A stretch of 64,000 bases of DNA from Sphingobacteriales bacterium (GTDB lineage: Bacteria > Bacteroidota > Bacteroidia > Chitinophagales > CAIOSU01), in assembly GCA_027483645.1 (NCBI GenBank), contig JAIXUD010000021.1:248001-312000 (forward strand). The letters are read 5' to 3'. The notes beneath the pieces are model-generated. The model was not told the origin of the DNA, made no database searches, and saw nothing but the letters and a program-made list of their open reading frames with translations. This document shows, one piece after another, positions 1-8,776 of this stretch (within the stretch, counting starts at the first letter, position 1; each line of letters begins with the position of its first letter). Both the position numbers and the translations under genes were made by a program.

Positions 1-401
1 CTTTTGAAGGTACCAATTTAGTATCTACCGCCCCTAACATTATTGCTTTGCTGCTGCTTTTTGCTATGGGGCTGCAAAACTCACTGGTAACTAGAATAAG
101 CAATGCCGTGGTAAGAACCACCCACCTTACAGGGCTCTTTACTGATTTGGGTATTGAGGTTTCGCAGTTGTTTTTTTACAAGGAAGTTGCACAAAGGGCC
201 AAGCTATTATCCAACATCCAGTTGAGGTTTTCCATTATTACCTTCTTTTTTATCGGGGGCATCTGCGGTGGGTTGCTTTACAAGCAAGTAGGGTATTATG
301 TTTTGTTTCTACCTTCTGGGCTTTTGGTGCTTGGTTTAATCTACGACCAGTTAAAGTTGAATGTACTGAAGCTGAGAAGGAAGTTGGGTACCCATGGGTA
401 G
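1..401 (+). CDS. DUF1275 (YoaK-like) family membrane protein, 5'-truncated by window edge
   Basis: An open frame enters from the left edge (first full codon at base 3) and stops at 399-401, leaving about 132 C-terminal residues. The segment contains a hydrophobic stretch, the family-like string GLQNSLVTRISNAVVRTTHL followed by TGLFTDLGIE, and two more hydrophobic segments. This pattern is typical of the DUF1275/YoaK inner-membrane family, whose function is poorly known. The TTG at 48 is not a true start because the same frame is open upstream and encodes matching sequence. The gene converges on ndk, and a shared hairpin lies 15 bases past its stop. The family assignment is by recognition of the conserved loop. 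Confidence 0.8.
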   Translation, partial: FEGTNLVSTAPNIIALLLLFAMGLQNSLVTRISNAVVRTTHLTGLFTDLGIEVSQLFFYKEVAQRAKLLSNIQLRFSIITFFFIGGICGGLLYKQVGYYVLFLPSGLLVLGLIYDQLKLNVLKLRRKLGTHG

Positions 402-415
402 TATCGCAAATAAAA

Positions 416-446
416 AAGGCACAAAGCCTGTACAGCCTTGTGCCTT
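416..446. terminator. Hairpin between convergent DUF1275 and ndk genes
   Basis: The arms GGCACAA (418-424) and TTGTGCC (438-444) are perfect complements and enclose the self-complementary CTGTACAG. An A-run precedes the hairpin, so transcripts of the minus strand (ndk) would end in a U-run. It is probably bidirectional because it separates two converging genes. Confidence 0.6.
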
Positions 447-476
447 CAAAAGTATCTCAATTAAAATGTGCCTAGA

Positions 477-896
477 TTAAGGGCGCTCCAATTTGCTAAA
501 GAAGAAATCGCCTTCGATAGTAGCGTTCTCGTCAGAATCAGAACCATGCATAGCGTTGGCTTCGATGCTCTTGGCAAACAAGTTGCGCAAGGTACCTGGC
601 TCAGCTTTGGTAGGGTCGGTAGCGCCAATCAATTTGCGGAAATCTTCCACAGCATTATCTTTCTCCAAGATGGCGGCAACGATAGGGCCAGAAGACATAA
701 AGCCAACCAACTCGCCATAAAAGCCACGCTCTTTGTGTACTTCGTAAAACTTGCCAGCAGTTTCTGCGGTCAGTTTGGTGTATTTAAGGGCAACGATGCG
801 GAAACCAGCTTCGTTGATTTTTGCCAAAATTGGGCCGATGTAGTTGTTTGCAACAGCATCAGGCTTAATCATTGTAAAGGTATATTTACCAGCCAT
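477..896 (-). CDS. ndk: Nucleoside diphosphate kinase
   Basis: A cytoplasmic enzyme that moves the gamma-phosphate of ATP to nucleoside diphosphates through a phosphohistidine, balancing NTP and dNTP pools. The 139-residue protein starts [14 protein letters not shown], the classic Ndk opening, and carries the active-site string NAMHGSDS with catalytic His at about residue 117. The length is normal for the family. An in-frame ATG 15 codons upstream exists, but the family N-terminus and the -7 box at 920-927 favour the start at 896. It is divergent from nrnA and convergent with the DUF1275 gene. Confidence 0.95.
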   Translation of the reverse strand: MAGKYTFTMIKPDAVANNYIGPILAKINEAGFRIVALKYTKLTAETAGKFYEVHKERGFYGELVGFMSSGPIVAAILEKDNAVEDFRKLIGATDPTKAEPGTLRNLFAKSIEANAMHGSDSDENATIEGDFFFSKLERP

Positions 897-919
897 AACA
901 GTTTGTATATTTTGTGGCG

Positions 920-927
920 CAAAAATA
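920..927 (-). promoter_or_regulatory. Bacteroidetes-type -7 box upstream of ndk
   Basis: On the minus strand the bases read TATTTTTG, a perfect TAnnTTTG match, 23 bases before the ndk start codon. No clear TTG is seen at -33. The position also supports the shorter ndk start. Confidence 0.5.
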
Positions 928-1002
928 GCCATTTGTGGCACATATCCATAATAGGGCTGGCAAAAGTTTTGAGGGTTAACGAAAAATTAGCACATTCGCT
1001 TT

Positions 1003-2019
1003 ATGGCAGTAATGACGAACTTAGAAGAACTGAAGGGATTTTTAGCGGAACCGAGGCGGATAGTTATTACCTCCCACATAAACCCCGATGGCGATGCCAT
1101 GGGCTCTTCGCTGGGCTTATACAATTATCTGCAGCCACTTGGGCACAAGGTAAGCGTGATAGTACCTAGCAATTACCCCGACTTCCTAAAATGGATGCCA
1201 AGCGATAGCAAGGTTTATATCTTCCCGTACCAGCTATCCGAATCGCAGCGTTTGATAGCCGAGGCGGAACTGATATTCTGTTTGGATTATAATGCACTCA
1301 ACCGTATTGGCGATGTGGGCACTGCGGTAGCGGCCAACCCTTGCCCAAAGGTCCTGATTGACCACCACTTGTTCCCAGAGGATTTTGCACGCTATGTGTT
1401 GCATCGGGTAGAGGCGAGCAGCACCGCTGAACTGGTGTATGAGTTCTTTGAGCAACTGGGAGTGACTGATAAAGTAGATGCGGATATTGCTGCGTGTCTT
1501 TATACTGGTATACTTACCGATACCGGTGGCTTCCAATATCCCAACACCAGCAGCAAAGTACACCGCATAGTAGCCAACTTATTGGATACCGGCATTGACC
1601 ACAACAAAATCTACCGCGACGTATTCAATAGCTTTACCGAAATGCGCCTGCGCCTGTTTGGCTATAGCATTACCGAAAAGCTGCGGATATACCCCGAATA
1701 CAAAGCGGCATTAATCAGCTTAAACAAAGAGGAATTGCAGCGCTTTCAAGTACGCTCTGGTGATACAGAAGGCATCGTAAATTATCCGCTCAAGATTCAA
1801 GGCATCAACTTTGCGGCATTTGTGGCAGATAGAAACGAGGTGATAAAGCTTTCTTTCCGCTCGGTGGGTAGTTTTGATGTAAATCAATTCAGCCGCTCGC
1901 ACTTCAATGGTGGAGGACACGTTAACGCTGCCGGTGGGCAAAGCAAAGAGTCGCTGGATAAGGTGATTGCCAGATTTGAAGAGGTGCTGCCACAGTATAA
2001 GGAGCAGTTAATGTATTGA
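1003..2019 (+). CDS. nrnA: Bifunctional oligoribonuclease / PAP phosphatase (DHH family)
   Basis: Degrades nanoRNA (2-5 nt) and, in characterised NrnA enzymes, dephosphorylates 3'-phosphoadenosine 5'-phosphate. The 338 residues show the DHH-family metal motifs in order: SHINPDGDAMGS (His25, Asp29, Asp31), an Asp near residue 95, VLIDHH (Asp120-His121-His122), TDTGGFQYPNTS, and the C-terminal DHHA1 glycine-rich loop GGGHVNAAGG. The length is typical. Met4 is an alternative start. The gene is divergent from ndk across about 100 bp and is followed by a hairpin-bearing repeat before the convergent merR gene. Confidence 0.93.
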   Translation: MAVMTNLEELKGFLAEPRRIVITSHINPDGDAMGSSLGLYNYLQPLGHKVSVIVPSNYPDFLKWMPSDSKVYIFPYQLSESQRLIAEAELIFCLDYNALNRIGDVGTAVAANPCPKVLIDHHLFPEDFARYVLHRVEASSTAELVYEFFEQLGVTDKVDADIAACLYTGILTDTGGFQYPNTSSKVHRIVANLLDTGIDHNKIYRDVFNSFTEMRLRLFGYSITEKLRIYPEYKAALISLNKEELQRFQVRSGDTEGIVNYPLKIQGINFAAFVADRNEVIKLSFRSVGSFDVNQFSRSHFNGGGHVNAAGGQSKESLDKVIARFEEVLPQYKEQLMY

Positions 2020-2104
2020 TGATAGTTGCGGGTGTCTGAATCAGAATTTTCACAATTTAACAATTGTAGAATTCCGCGTGTCACAATTAATTCGCAATAC
2101 GTTA

Positions 2105-2284
2105 CGCCCCAACGGGGCATAAGAATGTTAGCCTAGGGCTTTTTCGCCCTAGGGACGTATTGTATTTCCGAAAACACTAATAAAATTTGAAGTCTAGGTG
2201 AGGCTAATTCGGCACATTATCGCCGGGAGGCCCCCCATTCCATTCGTCAGGACAGGCTCCCAAAACTCGGGATGACAGATGTTT
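2105..2284. repeat. Dispersed intergenic repeat, copy A (CCTAGGGC-hairpin family)
   Basis: About 180 bp between the convergent 3' ends of nrnA and merR. It begins with a GCCCC/GGGGC mini-palindrome (2106-2118), then the hairpin below, then a conserved run TTTCCG, GGCTAATTC, and ends ACTCGGGATGACA. A clearly related copy in the same orientation lies at 55385-55543. Both copies sit between converging genes. Confidence 0.65.
2132..2153. terminator. CCTAGGGC hairpin inside repeat A
   Basis: Perfect 8-bp arms CCTAGGGC (2132-2139) and GCCCTAGG (2146-2153) enclose TTTTTC. It lies between converging nrnA and merR and could terminate transcripts, although no U-run follows the stem on the plus strand. 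Confidence 0.45.
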
Positions 2285-2297
2285 TGGAGGAAATAAC

Positions 2298-2633
2298 TCA
2301 CAACTGCCCTTTCAACTCTACCAGCAACTCCCTGATATTCAGCAGCGTTTCGCGCACGCGGTGGTTGTCTACCGAGCTTTCAGGATTCTCTTTGAGCTTC
2401 TTTTTAGCGCCATCGAGGGTAAAGCCCCTTTCCTTTACCAAGTTGTAAATCAGCTTCAGATTGTCCAGGTCTTCTGGGGTGAAAAGGCGGTTACCTTTAT
2501 TGTTCTTCTTGGGCTTGAGGATGTCGAATTCCTGTTCCCAATAGCGGATAAGCGATGCGGAAACATCGAACATTTTGGCCACTTCCCCAATGGAATAGTA
2601 CAGCCGCGTGATTTCTTTTTCTTTGTAAGGCAA
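2298..2633 (-). CDS. MerR family transcriptional regulator (short Bacteroidetes form)
   Basis: A 111-residue protein with an N-terminal winged helix: YYSIGEVAKMFDVSASLIRY followed by WEQEFDILKP, then RLFTPEDLDNLKLIYNLVKE and a C-terminal helix. This is the standard MerR_1 DNA-binding domain. It lacks the cysteines of metal-sensing MerR proteins and has almost no effector domain, so the signal is unknown. Such short MerR proteins are very common in Bacteroidota. It starts 11 bases after capA on the same strand, so the two are probably co-transcribed. Confidence 0.85.
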   Translation of the reverse strand: MPYKEKEITRLYYSIGEVAKMFDVSASLIRYWEQEFDILKPKKNNKGNRLFTPEDLDNLKLIYNLVKERGFTLDGAKKKLKENPESSVDNHRVRETLLNIRELLVELKGQL

Positions 2634-2644
2634 GCTGGTTAGCG

Positions 2645-3781
2645 TTATGGTTTCCTTAAAATTAAGTTATCTCCGCTAAACTGCAATTTTGTTTCCGGAA
2701 AATCACTTTCGGTAAGGCGCCTTAATTGTGTATAACTCTGCGATTTATCATCCAATGTAGGCCCGCCTTCACCTAGCTGTACGAAGTTATGCACTTTGGC
2801 ATATAGAAAATTTCCGGTTGAGTCGGTAAATACCTCAACAATAGGCGCCAAATGCTTGGGAGCACTCAGGCTAAAGCGGGCATAGGTGGCAAAGTTGCCC
2901 AGGCTATAGCATATCAAGCGGTCTTTGTAAAGCTCAACGGCACGTAGCAAGTGTGGGCCATGGCCAAAGATAACATCGGCACCTGCATCAATCATTCGGT
3001 GGCTAAACTCGTACACGTTGCCGCGGTCTTCGTTATAGAAAATCTCCGTTTTGCGGGTAATGTGCTGGTGGTCGGTACCCTCGGCCCCGCCATGGAAGGA
3101 TACGATGAGGATATCGCAGATGCTATCCAATTGCCTTACCAAACTATCGGCAAGTGCGAGGTCGGTTATTTGCAGGTTATTATTATTGGGCGAGAAAGCA
3201 ATGAAGCCATACTTAATGCCACCGTGAAGGAAAGTGGTATAAGGCCGCACTACTTGCCCTGCGTGGTGTATGCCCAATGTATCTAGCAAGGCCATGGTTA
3301 TTCTGCGACCCGGTTCGCCGAAGTCGCCGGCATGGTTGTTGGCCAGCGACATCATATCGAAGCCCGCATCTTTCAAATACGGCGCATACCGTTCCGGCAT
3401 ACGGAACACGTAGCATTTAGTACTATCCTTGCAAACCTTACTGGGGTCACCCTCATTGCGGAAACAGCCTTCGAGGTTACCAAAAGCAATACTGGCATTG
3501 GTAAGTATATCCTTAACCGGCTTAAGTAAATCCCGGCCGTCATTGGGCGGCAAGTAGCTGGCAGATGGAAATGCTGTGCCCAGCATGATATCGCCGACGC
3601 CAGCAATGCTAATGGTATCGGGTTTGATGATGGAATCCATCGCTAAGGCTAGGGAATCTTCAATCATAAGATCAATGGTGACTTCTGGCAATGCAATGGT
3701 TCCGGGCGGCTTGATGGTATCTTGCGCTAGGGCAGCTGTTGAGAGTAGGAGGAGTAAAAGAGTGGGGTAAAGGTGGCGCAT
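2645..3781 (-). CDS. CapA/PgsA family metallophosphatase-like secreted protein
   Basis: The 378-residue product begins with a clear signal peptide (MRHLYPTLLLLLLSTAALAQ). From about residue 60 it follows the CapA fold: AGVGDIMLG, FGNLEGCF, MMSLANNHAGDFGEPG, IVSFHGGAE, DVIFGHGPHLLRAVE and YSLGNFAT. These match the calcineurin-like metal-site motifs of the family. Known members (PgsA/CapA) take part in poly-gamma-glutamate capsule formation, but no pgsB or pgsC genes are nearby, so a capsule role is not supported here. It is the first gene of a probable capA-merR pair. Confidence 0.85.
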   Translation of the reverse strand: MRHLYPTLLLLLLSTAALAQDTIKPPGTIALPEVTIDLMIEDSLALAMDSIIKPDTISIAGVGDIMLGTAFPSASYLPPNDGRDLLKPVKDILTNASIAFGNLEGCFRNEGDPSKVCKDSTKCYVFRMPERYAPYLKDAGFDMMSLANNHAGDFGEPGRRITMALLDTLGIHHAGQVVRPYTTFLHGGIKYGFIAFSPNNNNLQITDLALADSLVRQLDSICDILIVSFHGGAEGTDHQHITRKTEIFYNEDRGNVYEFSHRMIDAGADVIFGHGPHLLRAVELYKDRLICYSLGNFATYARFSLSAPKHLAPIVEVFTDSTGNFLYAKVHNFVQLGEGGPTLDDKSQSYTQLRRLTESDFPETKLQFSGDNLILRKP

Positions 3782-3814
3782 ATGGTAGAGGTAGGGTTAG
3801 TATGTTAGACAGCC

Positions 3815-3949
3815 TTACTTTATGCCTAACTTCTCTTTCAATTCTTCAAAAGTAATTACATTATCTGGGTTGGCTTTATATTCTTTCCAAGCCTTATCCA
3901 GATCCTTTTTGTCTTCATCAGTTAGGATGAAATCTTCATTATTAATCCA
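3815..3949 (-). pseudogene. Fragment of an addiction-module antitoxin-like protein
   Basis: The minus frame reads WINNEDFILTDEDKKDLDKA, then WKEYKANPDNVITFEELKEK and LGIK, then stop. An acidic helix followed by W-K-E-Y-K, N-P and F-E-E-L-K resembles the C-terminus of small Bacteroidetes antitoxins paired with RelE/ParE toxins. There is no start codon: a TAG lies immediately before the Trp codon. Shifting one frame upstream adds KDINEKKHSIVD, so a single-base frameshift may have broken the gene. No toxin gene is adjacent. The family resemblance is from memory and tentative. Confidence 0.4.
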
Positions 3950-4141
3950 CTATGCTATGTTTCTTTTCGTTGATATCCTTGGTAATTGATTTTCTTACTC
4001 CAGACAAATTAATGCTTTTCCCACAAAAATCATCCCAATGAGTACAATGCAAAGTAGTAGTGCGTAACTTTAGCAAGCAATGATAACGGAGTTTAACCGT
4101 TTTAGTTGGAGTTAAATCAAAAAACCAAACAAACCCTTTGT

Positions 4142-4495
4142 ATGAAAGCACTATTTACCTTAATGATAGTAGTAGGCTCTTTCTCTTTTTTTGCGCAAGC
4201 ACAAGGAGCTGCTAAGCAGGCGGAAGTATTAATCAAAACGGAAGTTTTCTGCAATCACTGCGACCATTGCGAAAGCTGTAAGCCCCGCATTGAGACGGCG
4301 CTATTTGAAATAACCGGAGTAAAACAGGCAAAGCTGAACATTGAGACCCAAACCATCAAGGTGGTTTACAACCCTAAGAAAACCACCGAAAACGAAATTA
4401 AGGAAGCAGTACTGAAAAGCGGCTACTCAGCCGATGGCGTGCAACCCACCGCCGAAGCCTACGGTAAGCTGGATGGCTGCTGCAAACGTAAATAG
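4142..4495 (+). CDS. Secreted heavy-metal-associated (HMA) domain protein with CxxCxxCxxC motif
   Basis: A 117-residue protein with a signal peptide (MKALFTLMIVVGSFSFFAQA) followed by one HMA ferredoxin-like domain: IKTEVFCNHCDHCESCKPRI, then ITGVKQAKLNIETQTIKVVY and a KSGYSAD C-terminal strand. The usual HMA metal site is one CxxC. Here four cysteines (37, 40, 43, 46) follow at three-residue steps with two histidines between them, and another Cys pair sits near the C-terminus (DGCCKRK). It could act as a periplasmic copper or zinc chaperone or sponge; this is inference. No metal ATPase is adjacent. The ATG at 4142 was chosen over one 36 bases upstream because it begins the signal peptide. 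Confidence 0.82.
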   Translation: MKALFTLMIVVGSFSFFAQAQGAAKQAEVLIKTEVFCNHCDHCESCKPRIETALFEITGVKQAKLNIETQTIKVVYNPKKTTENEIKEAVLKSGYSADGVQPTAEAYGKLDGCCKRK

Positions 4496-4498
4496 TAG

Positions 4499-4566
4499 AT
4501 TGGTTGATAGGTTCATCAGTTAATCGGTTCATCAGGTAATACTTAAACCAATAAACCAAATAACTG
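4499..4566. repeat. Degenerate word repeat (GGTTGATAGGTTCATC / ACCAATAAACC type)
   Basis: Runs of GGTT(G/C)AT, CGGTTCATCAG and their complements AAACCAATAAACC lie directly after the HMA gene. Similar words recur at 10712-10747 and 49160-49209. These are low-complexity intergenic decorations with no visible gene. Confidence 0.5.
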
Positions 4567-4726
4567 TTCCCACCCACCAATTACTTGCTATAGCAAATAC
4601 TTATTGCCAGAAGCATTTTATGCTTCCTTAAACGATAAAACAAAAGGTGTGCAAGCATGTTAGCGAAGTAGTACCTCCCGTTGCTGAACGCTTTTTATTA
4701 GCCCCGCAATTCCCTACTTTCGCCAT

Positions 4727-5446
4727 ATGCTACTCCCCGAACACGACCCCATGGGCCAAGCCATGCTCGATTACCTGCGCGAGCCTGATGATTCGGCCAA
4801 TATTATTGTGCATTGCAACATAGCTGATGATGATGTGATACCGGTGCCGTTGCTTTTTCGCAATTGGGAAGGCATGGGCAATGTAGAACAAACCGCCATT
4901 GAACATTGCTATGGCCGATTACTCGACCTAGGGGCTGGGGCCGGCAGCCATGCATTGGAACTGCAAAAAAGAGGAATGGAGGTTGTGGCCGCCGATATTT
5001 CGCCAGGTGCGATTGAAACGATGAAGGCCAGAGGAGTTAATGACATCCGCCTAACCGACATAGCTGGGCTGGCGGGGGAGCAGTTCGATACTATTTTGTT
5101 GATGATGAACGGCATCGGCCTTACCGGTACATTGGAAGGATTAAAGCAATGGCTGGCCCAAGTGAAACCTATGCTGCTACCAGGCGGGCAGATAATCTTT
5201 GATACCTCCGATATTGAGTATCTGTATATGGATGACGAGGGTAACAGCCACATACCCGAGGACATGAGCTACTATGGTGAGGTAAAGTACCAAATGGAAT
5301 ACAAAGAAAGCCTAAGCGAGGAATTCCCTTGGCTGTTTATCGATAGCATTACCCTTACCGATTTGGCTTATGACGGTGGCTTTGACGTGGAGCTGCTAGA
5401 CACAGGTGAAAACTTTACCTACTTGGTAAGGTTGGTTCGCTTGTGA
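4727..5446 (+). CDS. Class I SAM-dependent methyltransferase
   Basis: 239 residues with a Rossmann methyltransferase core: motif I LLDLGAGAGSHALELQKRGM (about 65-84), the acidic end of strand 2 VVAADISPGAIE, motif IV FDTILLMMNGIGLTGT and LLPGGQIIFDTSD. The substrate cannot be told from sequence. The first 60 residues form a family-specific N-terminal extension. A TACTTTCG box (4715-4722), one mismatch from TAnnTTTG, ends four bases before the ATG, so the message may be nearly leaderless. Stand-alone gene. Confidence 0.85.
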   Translation: MLLPEHDPMGQAMLDYLREPDDSANIIVHCNIADDDVIPVPLLFRNWEGMGNVEQTAIEHCYGRLLDLGAGAGSHALELQKRGMEVVAADISPGAIETMKARGVNDIRLTDIAGLAGEQFDTILLMMNGIGLTGTLEGLKQWLAQVKPMLLPGGQIIFDTSDIEYLYMDDEGNSHIPEDMSYYGEVKYQMEYKESLSEEFPWLFIDSITLTDLAYDGGFDVELLDTGENFTYLVRLVRL

Positions 5447-5630
5447 TTTCTAGCAAACTTGTTTCCCTATTTCCCCATTTGTCACCCTAAAACAACACTC
5501 CTGTATTTAGGGATGAAAGTCTTGCTTTACAAAAACAGCGGTATACGGTAGTTGTAGGCAATTTCACTTGGCATAGTGCCCCATGGCACAGTACTTGCCA
5601 TATTAATACTATAACCAAAAACAACCAGAA

Positions 5631-5732
5631 ATGATACGAGGACTTTTGAAATTGGCAGCCGCTGCAGGGATTGCACGGTATGCTTACCTAAAATACAAAG
5701 AGAAAGCTACCACTAAAACTAGTGAAAGCTAA
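5631..5732 (+). CDS. Small basic protein, 33 residues, unknown function
   Basis: An ATG-initiated frame encodes MIRGLLKLAAAAGIARYAYL then KYKEKATTKTSES. It has a short amphipathic or hydrophobic N-terminal helix and a Lys/Thr-rich tail, as seen in many tiny Bacteroidetes membrane-associated proteins. No family is recognised and the only support is the clean start, stop and composition. It fills part of the gap between the methyltransferase and the hybrid kinase. Confidence 0.4.
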   Translation: MIRGLLKLAAAAGIARYAYLKYKEKATTKTSES

Positions 5733-5827
5733 AAGCGCTAATCCGCTGAATTGAAGGCCATTACAAGCCTTATAGAAAGGAACAACACTTCGGTATTGTT
5801 CCTTTTTTTATTTACCAGAAACCGATG

Positions 5828-5859
5828 TTGGACTAAAACCATAGTATTTACTATATTCG
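5828..5859 (+). promoter_or_regulatory. Possible promoter of the REC-PAS-HK gene
   Basis: TTG (5828-5830), 21 bases, then TATATTCG (5852-5859), close to TTG-N19-TAnnTTTG, 17 bases before the ATG at 5877. One mismatch in the -7 box and a slightly long spacer make this tentative. It supports 5877 rather than an upstream TTG as the start. Confidence 0.35.
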
Positions 5860-5876
5860 GAAGTAAGAATGATGCT

Positions 5877-8615
5877 ATGACAAGTCAGCACCTAATTTTT
5901 TTGATGGCTGAGGATAACGAAGGTGATTCACTATTGCTCACCCGTGCCTTGAAACAATTGTTCGATGGAAGCTTTACGCTTATCGAAAACCAATCGCTTG
6001 GTGGGGTTAGGGATTACCTAGATAATGGCCAGCAAGCTGATATTTTATTACTGGATATCAATCTACCCGACAGCAATGAGGACATAACGTTCGAGTTTAT
6101 AAGGGAGTATAAAAGTAAATTGCCTATCATCGTGTTCTCTGGTCACCAAACCGAAGAGCTCCGTCGGGCTGCCATTAAATCTGGCGCTCAGGATTTCATC
6201 GTAAAAGGCCAGCACGACTATCGCCAGCTTGATAGGGCCATTTATTATGCCATCGAGCGGTTTACCCTACAGCACCAAGTAGAGCGCTATGCCAACGAGA
6301 TAAAAGCATACAAGGATAAACTGATAGAAGCACAAGCTATTGCCCAACTTGGGCATTGGGAGTATGACCCTTTTAATATGATGTTTCTGTGGTCGTTGGA
6401 GGCGTTGGGTATACTGGAGCTACCCATTAACCGCAAGCGGATGACCATCCGTGATGTACTGGAGATGGTGGCAGAAACTGACAGGCGCACCGTAATGGAG
6501 ACCTTCAGGCAGGCCATTGAAGATAATAGCGATTTCAATATCGACATTGCCATGCTCATGCCCGACCTTACCATAAAGCACATCAACCTGCGTGTACGCA
6601 GCAACCATGAGCTTAGCTTGGATAGGAAGATAATAGTAGGAACGCTACAAGACATTACCGGCCGAAAGCGCATCGAAGATGCCCTAAAGAAGAGCGAAGA
6701 GAAATACCACAGCTTATTTGAGCAAAGCCGAGATGCCATCTACATCACCAGCCGCGATGGCCACTTTGTGGACTTCAACAAGGCCACGATGGAGATATTC
6801 GGGTACGACCATGATGAGATGAAGCGACTGAATGTGCGCGAGATTTACCTAAATCCCTTTGAACGGGTGAAGTTTAAGAAGGAGATTGAGGAGAAAGGCT
6901 TCGTCCGCGATTTTGAGTTGAAACTTCGTCGCCGGGATGGTACTAAAATCGATTGTGTAATTACCGCATCATTATGGTATAGCAACGAAGGTAAGCTGAT
7001 GGGCTACCAAGGTACGATTAGGGATATTACCGAGAAACGCCATAGCGAAGAACTGGTGAAAGAGAAGGAGATTGCCCAGCGCTCAGCGAAGATGAAAGAA
7101 CGTTTCTTGGCCAACATGAGCCACGAAATACGAACACCTATCAACGCCATCAACGGCCTTACGCACCTTCTGCAACAAACCATAGTAGATGAGAAGCAGC
7201 GTGAGTACATCAGTGGCATCCGCTCGTCATCAGAGCATCTGATGGAGTTGATTAATGATATTCTCGATTTCACGAAGATTGAAGCGGGTAAGGTAATCTT
7301 TGAGTCGGTTGATTTCCATTTGGGCAGCCTGTTGCAGCAAGTTATAAATACCCTTCGGTTTAAAGCTACCGATAAAAAGATAGAGCTAAAGCTAGAAGCT
7401 GATTTATCGCTACCGGATTCATTGCTGGGCGACCCGCTGAGATTAAAACAGATATTGATAAACCTATTGAGCAATGCTGTAAAGTTTACGGATAATGGCC
7501 ACGTAAAGCTCACCACTAAATTGATAGAGCAAGGCGCTGAAGGATATGCCATATCATTCACCGTAGAAGATACGGGCATCGGCATACCTGCGGATAAGAT
7601 TGATAGCGTTTTCAGCAGTTTTACCCAGCTCAACCAAGAACTAAACCGTAAGGCAGAAGGTACAGGCTTGGGGCTTACCATTACCCGTCAATTAGTAGAG
7701 GCGCAAGGCGGCACCATATCTGTAAAAAGCAAACTGGGCCAAGGCTCGACTTTTAATGTAGTGTTGAAGTATAAAGAAGGTGGCGCTGTGGCAGCCGGCC
7801 AGCCGGGTGAGTCCATCAATGGTTTCCAAGCTATGAACATAGGCTATAAGCGCATATTAATTGTAGAAGATAAAAAGCTTAACCAATTGGTAGCCAAAGA
7901 GATGCTACACCATTGGTGGAAGGAAATCGAAACTGATATTGCGGATAATGGCAGGATAGCTGTTGAGATGCTGCAACAGCGCGATTATGATATTGTGCTG
8001 ATGGATATACAAATGCCAGAGATGGACGGGCTGGAAGCTACGCGCTACATACGCAAGCGCTTTGTGCCACCTGCCAGCGATGTGCCAATATTGGCCATGA
8101 CGGCTTTCGCCACCACGGGCGAAGCCGATAAGTGTATTGAGGCAGGTATGAACGACTATATCTCCAAACCATTTGAGCCACGACACCTGCATGATAAGAT
8201 AGTAGCCTTGCTCTACTACAAGGATGGTGTAAAGCCTGGCCCGGTGCAGGCCCCACGCAACAGGGAAGAAGCCCAGTCAGGCGAAATGCTAAACCTCAAT
8301 TATCTAGACCGCATTACCGGCGGCAATGACAACCTGCGCCGCCAGATACTTGAACTGCTATTGTCGGAAACGCCAGAGGAACTGCAACGGCTGGAAGAGC
8401 ATACCCGGGAGCAAAACTGGCCCCGGGTGCGCGGCGTAGCCCACAAAATGAAGTCATCGGCTACTTATATGGGCTTGAGCCAAACCTTGGCCAACCTTAA
8501 GCAAATTGAGGAGAACGCTAACGCACAGATAAACGTAGAGGTAATACCCAGCCTAGTAAGCGAAGCCAGCAAGAACCTGAATAGGGCGCTGCAGGAGTTG
8601 AAGGCTGGGGTGTAG
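5877..8615 (+). CDS. Hybrid sensor histidine kinase REC-PAS-PAS-HisKA-HATPase-REC-Hpt
   Basis: A 912-residue soluble phosphorelay protein with no membrane segment. In order: an N-terminal receiver (acidic AEDNE, Asp60 in LLLDINLPDS), two PAS/PAC domains (about 150-270 and 285-400), HisKA (His416 in NMSHEIRTP), a HATPase with N (NLLSNAVKF), G1 (EDTGIGIP) and G2 (GTGLGLTI) boxes, a second receiver (Asp710 in LMDIQMPEMDG) and a C-terminal Hpt domain (His856 in VAHKMKSSATYMGL). All four phospho-accepting residues are present, so the whole relay is in one chain. The input receiver suggests control by another kinase. No DNA-binding regulator is adjacent. The ATG at 5877 begins the receiver; the upstream TTG would add an implausible tail. 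Confidence 0.92.
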   Translation: MTSQHLIFLMAEDNEGDSLLLTRALKQLFDGSFTLIENQSLGGVRDYLDNGQQADILLLDINLPDSNEDITFEFIREYKSKLPIIVFSGHQTEELRRAAIKSGAQDFIVKGQHDYRQLDRAIYYAIERFTLQHQVERYANEIKAYKDKLIEAQAIAQLGHWEYDPFNMMFLWSLEALGILELPINRKRMTIRDVLEMVAETDRRTVMETFRQAIEDNSDFNIDIAMLMPDLTIKHINLRVRSNHELSLDRKIIVGTLQDITGRKRIEDALKKSEEKYHSLFEQSRDAIYITSRDGHFVDFNKATMEIFGYDHDEMKRLNVREIYLNPFERVKFKKEIEEKGFVRDFELKLRRRDGTKIDCVITASLWYSNEGKLMGYQGTIRDITEKRHSEELVKEKEIAQRSAKMKERFLANMSHEIRTPINAINGLTHLLQQTIVDEKQREYISGIRSSSEHLMELINDILDFTKIEAGKVIFESVDFHLGSLLQQVINTLRFKATDKKIELKLEADLSLPDSLLGDPLRLKQILINLLSNAVKFTDNGHVKLTTKLIEQGAEGYAISFTVEDTGIGIPADKIDSVFSSFTQLNQELNRKAEGTGLGLTITRQLVEAQGGTISVKSKLGQGSTFNVVLKYKEGGAVAAGQPGESINGFQAMNIGYKRILIVEDKKLNQLVAKEMLHHWWKEIETDIADNGRIAVEMLQQRDYDIVLMDIQMPEMDGLEATRYIRKRFVPPASDVPILAMTAFATTGEADKCIEAGMNDYISKPFEPRHLHDKIVALLYYKDGVKPGPVQAPRNREEAQSGEMLNLNYLDRITGGNDNLRRQILELLLSETPEELQRLEEHTREQNWPRVRGVAHKMKSSATYMGLSQTLANLKQIEENANAQINVEVIPSLVSEASKNLNRALQELKAGV

Positions 8616-8776
8616 GTGGTGATGTGTGATGTACAATGTATGATGTTTTGAAACCCACCTTGTTGTCGTTTGATTGCAATATCCTACACCTCCATTCGTC
8701 TTTTGTAAAAGCACAGCTAAAATTCCGTAGCTTGTGCTTTACTATCAACCCAAAAAACTAAAAACAACACATTAAC

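Noticed and set aside
468-1169. Plus-strand frame of 233 codons across ndk and the nrnA start
   Set aside because: It runs antisense to ndk and out of frame into nrnA; no family-like sequence.
3942-4151. Minus frame of 69 codons upstream of the antitoxin fragment
   Set aside because: It overlaps the start of the HMA gene and its first 45 codons are not protein-like. Only its last dozen codons may belong to the broken antitoxin.
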